From Bacteroidales bacterium UBA1797 (lineage in GTDB: Bacteria; Bacteroidota; Bacteroidia; Bacteroidales; VadinHA17), in contig DCFT01000143.1 in the NCBI GenBank assembly GCA_002319885.1, positions 9,846 through 27,063 of the forward strand: DNA of 17,218 nt, written 5' to 3'. Below are positions 13,528 through 17,218 of the stretch, piece by piece (position 1 is the stretch's first letter; each line of letters begins with the position of its first letter). The notes under the pieces were generated by a model. It saw nothing but the letters and a program-made list of their open reading frames with translations. It ran no database searches and was not told the DNA's origin. A program made the position numbers and the translations under genes.

Positions 13528-14144
13528 AGTATCCAAAGATGCGCGAGATTAAAGAGGCTGTTGTTTCGCTTCTTACACCAGCCTATACATCGAAGTTCCC
13601 GGGGGAACCTCACATCCCTTTCGAAAACTTCAGAGGAAAACCTGTTGTCGATAATGAGAACTGTGTTGGCTGTGAGACCTGCGCGAATGTCTGTCCCCCT
13701 CAGGCAATAACATTTACCGACGATAAGGAAAAAGGGATTCGTACAATAAAAAGAGACTACGGAAAATGCATTTTTTGTGGTCAGTGCCAGGAACATTGTA
13801 TAACAGGCAAAGGCGTGAAATTGTCGGATAAGATATTTGACCTGGCTGTATTCGACAGACAAAAAAATGTTGAATACCAGGAAAAAGAACTGCTTATCTG
13901 TAGAAATTGTCATGCAGTGATCACAACAAAAGAACATCTGTATTTTATGCACAGGAAACTTGGTCCGAAATCGTTTTCATCCATTCTGAATCTCAACCTG
14001 CTTAATCAGAGATTAAAACTTACCGAGGGACAGGATGTTGAATTTGAAGTCGTCGATAATCTGAAAAGAAAGGATATGTTCAATATCATCTGTCCCAACT
14101 GCCTGAGACAAGTCCTCGTAACGTACCTGAATAAAAATGTCTAA
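13524..14144 (+). CDS. HycF/NuoI-like 2[4Fe-4S] subunit with C-terminal zinc-ribbon-like domain
   Basis: A 206-residue protein. The N-terminal half follows the NuoI/HycF pattern: a KFPGEPHIPFENFRGKPVVD entry segment, then C47-x2-C50-x2-C53-x3-C57-P and C82-x2-C85-x2-C88-x3-C92. The second motif has Ile in place of the usual Pro. The C-terminal part holds two further pairs, C126-R-N-C129 and C190-P-N-C193, about 60 residues apart. E. coli HycF has a comparable Cys-pair tail, and a zinc or metal knuckle is likely. The protein should wire the small-subunit cluster to the external electron-input proteins. It lies last among the structural genes, after mrpG, whereas Mbh clusters keep their NuoI-like gene beside the NuoH-like one. 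It overlaps the protease gene by 8 bases. Confidence 0.87.
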   Translation: MKYPKMREIKEAVVSLLTPAYTSKFPGEPHIPFENFRGKPVVDNENCVGCETCANVCPPQAITFTDDKEKGIRTIKRDYGKCIFCGQCQEHCITGKGVKLSDKIFDLAVFDRQKNVEYQEKELLICRNCHAVITTKEHLYFMHRKLGPKSFSSILNLNLLNQRLKLTEGQDVEFEVVDNLKRKDMFNIICPNCLRQVLVTYLNKNV

Positions 14145-14604
14145 GGAGCTGGATAAACTGCTATTCCTGAAAAACAAAAAGAAACTCTTTGTTGGAATAG
14201 GCAACCTTCTGAAAATGGATGATGGTGTAGGTGTATATATAAGCAAAAAAATAAAAAATAATGGAGATGTCTCATCACTTACTGCAGAAGTGAGTATTGA
14301 AAACTATATCGGGAAAATAAATAATATGAATCCCGACATACTTATCCTTATAGACTGTGTCGATATGAAATCAGATGCCGGAACATTTAAATTATTAAAA
14401 TTAAACCAGATACACGATCTGACTTTTAATACCCACAATATCTCACTTAAGCGGTTGTCGGAGTTTTTCAAAATGCCGGTTTATGTACTCGGAATACAAC
14501 CCGAAAAAATTGATTTTGGAGAAAATATTTCATACCTTGTTAAGGCTGTAGCTAATAGAATTATTAATCAAATTAATAAAAAGGAGGTGCATCATGGCTG
14601 TTGA
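14137..14604 (+). CDS. hycI: HycI-type hydrogenase maturation endopeptidase
   Basis: This 155-residue protein has the HycI/HybD protease pattern: FVGIGNLLKMDDGVGVYISK (residues about 17-36), LILIDCVDM with the metal-binding Asp near residue 70, and the His of NTHNISL near 106, followed by VYVLGIQPEKIDFG, close to E. coli HycI. These enzymes sense Ni in the matured large subunit and cut after the last Cys motif. The substrate is probably the large subunit at 6438, whose 38-residue tail follows Arg363. The match to HycI rather than HyaD/HybD agrees with a group 4 hydrogenase. The gene overlaps the ferredoxin gene by 8 bases and the next gene by 11. The symbol is by homology. Confidence 0.9.
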   Translation: MSKELDKLLFLKNKKKLFVGIGNLLKMDDGVGVYISKKIKNNGDVSSLTAEVSIENYIGKINNMNPDILILIDCVDMKSDAGTFKLLKLNQIHDLTFNTHNISLKRLSEFFKMPVYVLGIQPEKIDFGENISYLVKAVANRIINQINKKEVHHGC

Positions 14605-15010
14605 ATATATTTGTAAAATCTGCAGGGGTCATCTGAAAGTCAAGACTTCAATTGTACTTGCTGCCTCGAAACTTCACAGTTCCACCCGGGGGTTGATTTT
14701 TTTGAACCCTGAGATTGGGAACTACACCACCACAACACATCCTTCTTTCGAGATCAAAGAAGGCGAAGAATACATTTATACCTGTCCTATCTGCCACTCA
14801 CAATTAAACAGTACAAAGTACAAACACCTGGTAAGAATAATCATGATTGATGAAAACGGAAAGGAATTTGATATTTACTTCTCGGGAATTGCAGGTGAAA
14901 AGTGTACATACAAGATAAGCGAAGATAAAGTTGAAGAAAAGACAGGCCCCGATGTAAAACATTATGATAAATATTTTGATGTGCCTGATGAATACAAAAA
15001 ATATCTTTAG
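14594..15010 (+). CDS. Small CxxC protein of unknown function in the hydrogenase operon
   Basis: I do not recognise this 138-residue family. It has two Cys pairs, C7-K-I-C10 and C64-P-I-C67 (followed by His68), enough for one zinc or iron site of rubredoxin or zinc-ribbon type, plus a lone Cys104. The region between the pairs (LAASKLHSSTRGLIFLNPEIG) is not cluster-like, and the C-terminus is charged and rich in Tyr, Asp and Lys. It lacks the MHE start and C-terminal zinc spacing of HypA. A strong AAGGAGG at 14581-14587 precedes the ATG, and it overlaps hycI by 11 bases, so it is translated as part of the operon. A role in assembly or electron transfer is possible but unproven. Confidence 0.75.
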   Translation: MAVEYICKICRGHLKVKTSIVLAASKLHSSTRGLIFLNPEIGNYTTTTHPSFEIKEGEEYIYTCPICHSQLNSTKYKHLVRIIMIDENGKEFDIYFSGIAGEKCTYKISEDKVEEKTGPDVKHYDKYFDVPDEYKKYL

Positions 15011-15206
15011 GATCTCAAAAATCAGTTTTCTCCGACAAGAATAGTCTCTTTTGTTTTTATAGCCTGCTGATCTGTATTATTCTCTGACTTATGCCTGCGG
15101 CAGCCGCCTGAGAAAATTAACCTGTCGGTTGTTCATTTTGATGATATCCAAGGCATAACCGAATATAAATATGTATATTTATGCATGTATTAATCGGGAG
15201 ATTATC
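15011..15206. other. Intergenic region between the CxxC-protein gene and hypF
   Basis: About 196 bases with no convincing gene. It holds a tight GCGGCAGCCGC palindrome (15097-15107) without a following T-tract, so not a clear terminator. An AT-rich stretch at 15160-15182 could include a promoter, but I found no well-spaced -33/-7 pair. GGGAG at 15196-15200 is a ribosome-binding site six bases before the hypF TTG. No Rex-type palindrome is visible here. Confidence 0.5.
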
Positions 15207-17218
15207 TTGATCGAAAAATCTTTTCAGATAATAGTTACAGGCCTGGTTCAGGGAGTTGGCTTCCGTCCTTTCATATACAGGGTCGCCAGGGAACTTAATC
15301 TCAACGGATGGGTGAAGAATACTAATGAAAATGTAATAATTCAGATTACAGGACCTGCTCACAATATAAACGGGTTCATCGAAATTCTTAAAGAAAAGGC
15401 CCCTCCTGCTGCTGTAATCGCCGACATTTCTGTAAAAGAGCTGAAAACAACAGAGTTTAATTCATTCAGTATTCTCGACAGTGATAACGTTTCCGAAGAG
15501 ATCACGGAAATAAGCCCCGATATTGCTGTGTGTGATGAATGTCTGGAGGATATGGATAAACCTGGCAGCCGTCTCGGCTATGCTTTCGTGAACTGTACTA
15601 ATTGCGGTCCGCGTTTTACCATCATAAAAGATCTTCCGTACGACCGGTCAAAAACAACAATGAAAGATTTCATTAGGTGTCGCGAATGCCACAGCGAGTA
15701 TCTGGATGTTGCCGACCGCCGTTTCCATGCTCAACCTGTAGCCTGCAGCCTGTGCGGACCGCATTATGAATTATTTGTAAAAGGAAAATTGGTCAGCGAC
15801 AAAACAGATATCATTGTTGATGTTGTTTCACAATGTATTGAAGATGGAGGAATTGTTCTTGTTAAAGGGCTCGGAGGTATGCACCTGGCTTGTGATGCAT
15901 TTAATCAAGCAACTGTTGAAAGACTCAGGGATCTGAAGAACAGGGATGGAAAACCTTTTGCCCTTATGTTCAGGGATATAAAAAGTGCAGAACCTTATGT
16001 TGAAATTGATGACGCAGAAAGGCAATCATTACTTTCGTGGCGAAAACCAATTGTTCTTCTGAGAAAAAAGGAAACATCAGGTCTTCCACTTCTGGCAGAA
16101 AGCCTGAACTCCGGACTTAACCTTCTAGGCATTATGCTTCCATACATGCCGTTTCATTACCTTTTGTTTCGGAAATTAAACACAGCTGCAATTATACTTA
16201 CCAGCGGAAATTTCAGCAGTGAACCGATCCTTACCGGTAATATTGCTGCTCTTGATCAGTTTTCAGACTGTGCCGATGCAATAGTTCTTCATAACCGCGA
16301 GATATTTAACCGCACCGATGATTCCGTTGTCAGAATTATGAATGGAAAAGAACGGATCTTAAGAAGGTCACGGGGGTATGTCCCGGCACCGGTGTATACT
16401 GCCCTTAATACCGATGGGATTCTTGCTTTCGGTGCTGAGCTGACCAATTGTTTCTGCGCCGGGAAAAAAACGAATGCATATCTGAGTCAGCATATTGGTG
16501 ATCTCCAGGGCATTGAAACCGTTAAGTTTTATGAACAGACTATAGCTCAGTTTATAAAGCTATTCAGGATAAAACCGTCTCTCGTGGCTGTTGACATGCA
16601 TCCGATGTATATCTCCACCAGAACAGGGCTTGCTATGGATAATCTTCCTGTAGTACATGTGCAGCACCATCATGCGCATATAGCTTCATGTATGGCTGAA
16701 AACATGCTCGATGAAAAAGTAATAGGAGTTGCTCTCGACGGAACAGGATATGGAACGGACGGAAATACCTGGGGTTCAGAGTTTTTGCTTTGCGACCTCA
16801 ATGACTTTGAAAGGATAACTCATTTTGAATATATCCCGTTACCCGGAGGTGACAGTGCAACTGAAGAACCATGGAGAACAGCTGTGTCTTATCTCTACAG
16901 GATATACGGCAAAAGCTTTCTCAGGCTGCCATTAAACTTCTTAAAAGAGATCGATAGCGATAAAATAAGTCTGATAACAGAGATGATCGATAAAAACATA
17001 AATTGTCCATTGACCTCAGGTGCCGGGAGATTATTCGATTGTGTGGCTTCTATCCTGGGCCTTGTGCAGACAGCAACCTTCCAGGCTGAGGGTCCGATGC
17101 GTCTCGAATCGATGGTGAGACTCGATTTTACAGGAAGTTACAGGTTTACTTCTGGAGAGACATTATGCTTCGATTCAACTATAAGGGGTATTGTTGAAGA
17201 TATCATCAATGGTGTTGA
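15207..17218 (+). CDS. hypF: Hydrogenase maturation carbamoyltransferase HypF (3' end cut by window)
   Basis: The frame is open from 15207 to the window end, giving 670 codons of an expected 750-770. Domains in order: an acylphosphatase-like domain (VTGLVQGVGFRPF, residues about 10-22); paired zinc fingers C109/C112, C130/C133, C158/C161 and C180/C183; a YrdC-like domain (LVKGLGGMHLACDA, about 218-231); and the Kae1-like carbamoyltransferase domain (VQHHHAHIASCM near 486, ALDGTGYGTDG, PLPGGDSATEEPWR). HypF makes the CN ligands of the [NiFe] site from carbamoyl phosphate together with HypE. I chose the TTG at 15207 because GGGAG lies six bases upstream and the N-terminus then has normal length; an in-frame ATG at 15171 would add 12 residues. 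Its presence supports a working [NiFe] enzyme. Other hyp genes may follow outside the window. Confidence 0.93.
   Translation, partial: MIEKSFQIIVTGLVQGVGFRPFIYRVARELNLNGWVKNTNENVIIQITGPAHNINGFIEILKEKAPPAAVIADISVKELKTTEFNSFSILDSDNVSEEITEISPDIAVCDECLEDMDKPGSRLGYAFVNCTNCGPRFTIIKDLPYDRSKTTMKDFIRCRECHSEYLDVADRRFHAQPVACSLCGPHYELFVKGKLVSDKTDIIVDVVSQCIEDGGIVLVKGLGGMHLACDAFNQATVERLRDLKNRDGKPFALMFRDIKSAEPYVEIDDAERQSLLSWRKPIVLLRKKETSGLPLLAESLNSGLNLLGIMLPYMPFHYLLFRKLNTAAIILTSGNFSSEPILTGNIAALDQFSDCADAIVLHNREIFNRTDDSVVRIMNGKERILRRSRGYVPAPVYTALNTDGILAFGAELTNCFCAGKKTNAYLSQHIGDLQGIETVKFYEQTIAQFIKLFRIKPSLVAVDMHPMYISTRTGLAMDNLPVVHVQHHHAHIASCMAENMLDEKVIGVALDGTGYGTDGNTWGSEFLLCDLNDFERITHFEYIPLPGGDSATEEPWRTAVSYLYRIYGKSFLRLPLNFLKEIDSDKISLITEMIDKNINCPLTSGAGRLFDCVASILGLVQTATFQAEGPMRLESMVRLDFTGSYRFTSGETLCFDSTIRGIVEDIINGV

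Noticed and set aside
13506..13952. 148-codon frame on the minus strand
   Set aside because: It lies opposite the HycF-like ferredoxin and MrpG genes, which have clear family motifs. The minus-strand product shows no recognisable domain.
14594..15010. HypA nickel-insertion protein
   Set aside because: It has no MHE N-terminus and the two CxxC pairs are 54 residues apart rather than the short spacing of the HypA zinc domain.
15097..15107. GCGGCAGCCGC as an intrinsic terminator
   Set aside because: The loop would be a single base and no T-tract follows.
1..17218. CRISPR arrays, tRNA or rRNA genes, phage genes or transposase genes
   Set aside because: None was seen on either strand. The only mobile-element signal is the non-coding MITE-like stretch.

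Overview
The window looks like chromosomal DNA of an anaerobic Bacteroidetes (Bacteroidales-like) bacterium. The evidence is an OmpH/Skp periplasmic chaperone at the left end, moderately AT-rich DNA with very AT-rich intergenic stretches, a TTG/TAnnTTTG-type promoter, and a palindromic repeat (CCTGCCTGCCGGTAGGCAGG) that I know as common in intergenic DNA of this phylum. The exact lineage cannot be fixed from the sequence.

Layout. 50-565 is an OmpH/Skp chaperone. 577-1260 (minus strand) is Rex, the NADH/NAD+-sensing repressor, converging on the chaperone and diverging from everything to its right. The AT-rich rex/operon interval holds a Bacteroidetes-type promoter and an excellent Rex operator (1426-1445) ending one base before the first operon start codon. 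A second, closely related operator (1244-1263) sits at the start of rex. From 1447 to at least 15010 all genes lie on the plus strand, mostly overlapping or a few bases apart.

The operon encodes, in order: a HydB/AsrA-like iron-sulfur protein and a HydG/AsrB-like FAD/NAD(P)/[2Fe-2S] protein (an NAD(P)H-oxidoreductase module); a cyclic-nucleotide-binding-fold protein without a DNA-binding domain; a HycB-like 2[4Fe-4S] ferredoxin; the membrane anchor (NuoH-like), small subunit (NuoB-like), NuoC-like subunit and [NiFe] large subunit (NuoD-like with both active-site Cys pairs) of a group 4 energy-converting hydrogenase; a NuoL-like antiporter subunit; a complete Mrp-type set (MbhD/E fusion, MrpB, C, D, E, F, G); a HycF-like ferredoxin with a C-terminal zinc-ribbon-like domain; a HycI-type maturation protease; and a small CxxC protein of unknown function. 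After about 200 bases comes hypF, a hydrogenase maturation carbamoyltransferase, cut by the window end.

Inferred working model: NAD(P)H would deliver electrons through FAD and [2Fe-2S] (HydG-like) to HydB-like and HycB-like iron-sulfur proteins, then HycF-like and small subunits, to the [NiFe] site that reduces protons. The NuoH/Mrp membrane arm would couple this to H+ or Na+ movement, or the system would run in reverse for H2 uptake. Rex control fits: high NADH would lift repression and switch on an NADH-to-H2 outlet. Each module is a known family. The combination of a HydBG diaphorase, a group 4 [NiFe] hydrogenase and a full Mrp set with two antiporter subunits is not one I recognise as a biochemically characterised enzyme, and is the best candidate for an undescribed system here. 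Other oddities are a 193-base MITE-like element between the small-subunit and NuoC-like genes and loss of the usual TM5 glutamate in the NuoL-like subunit.
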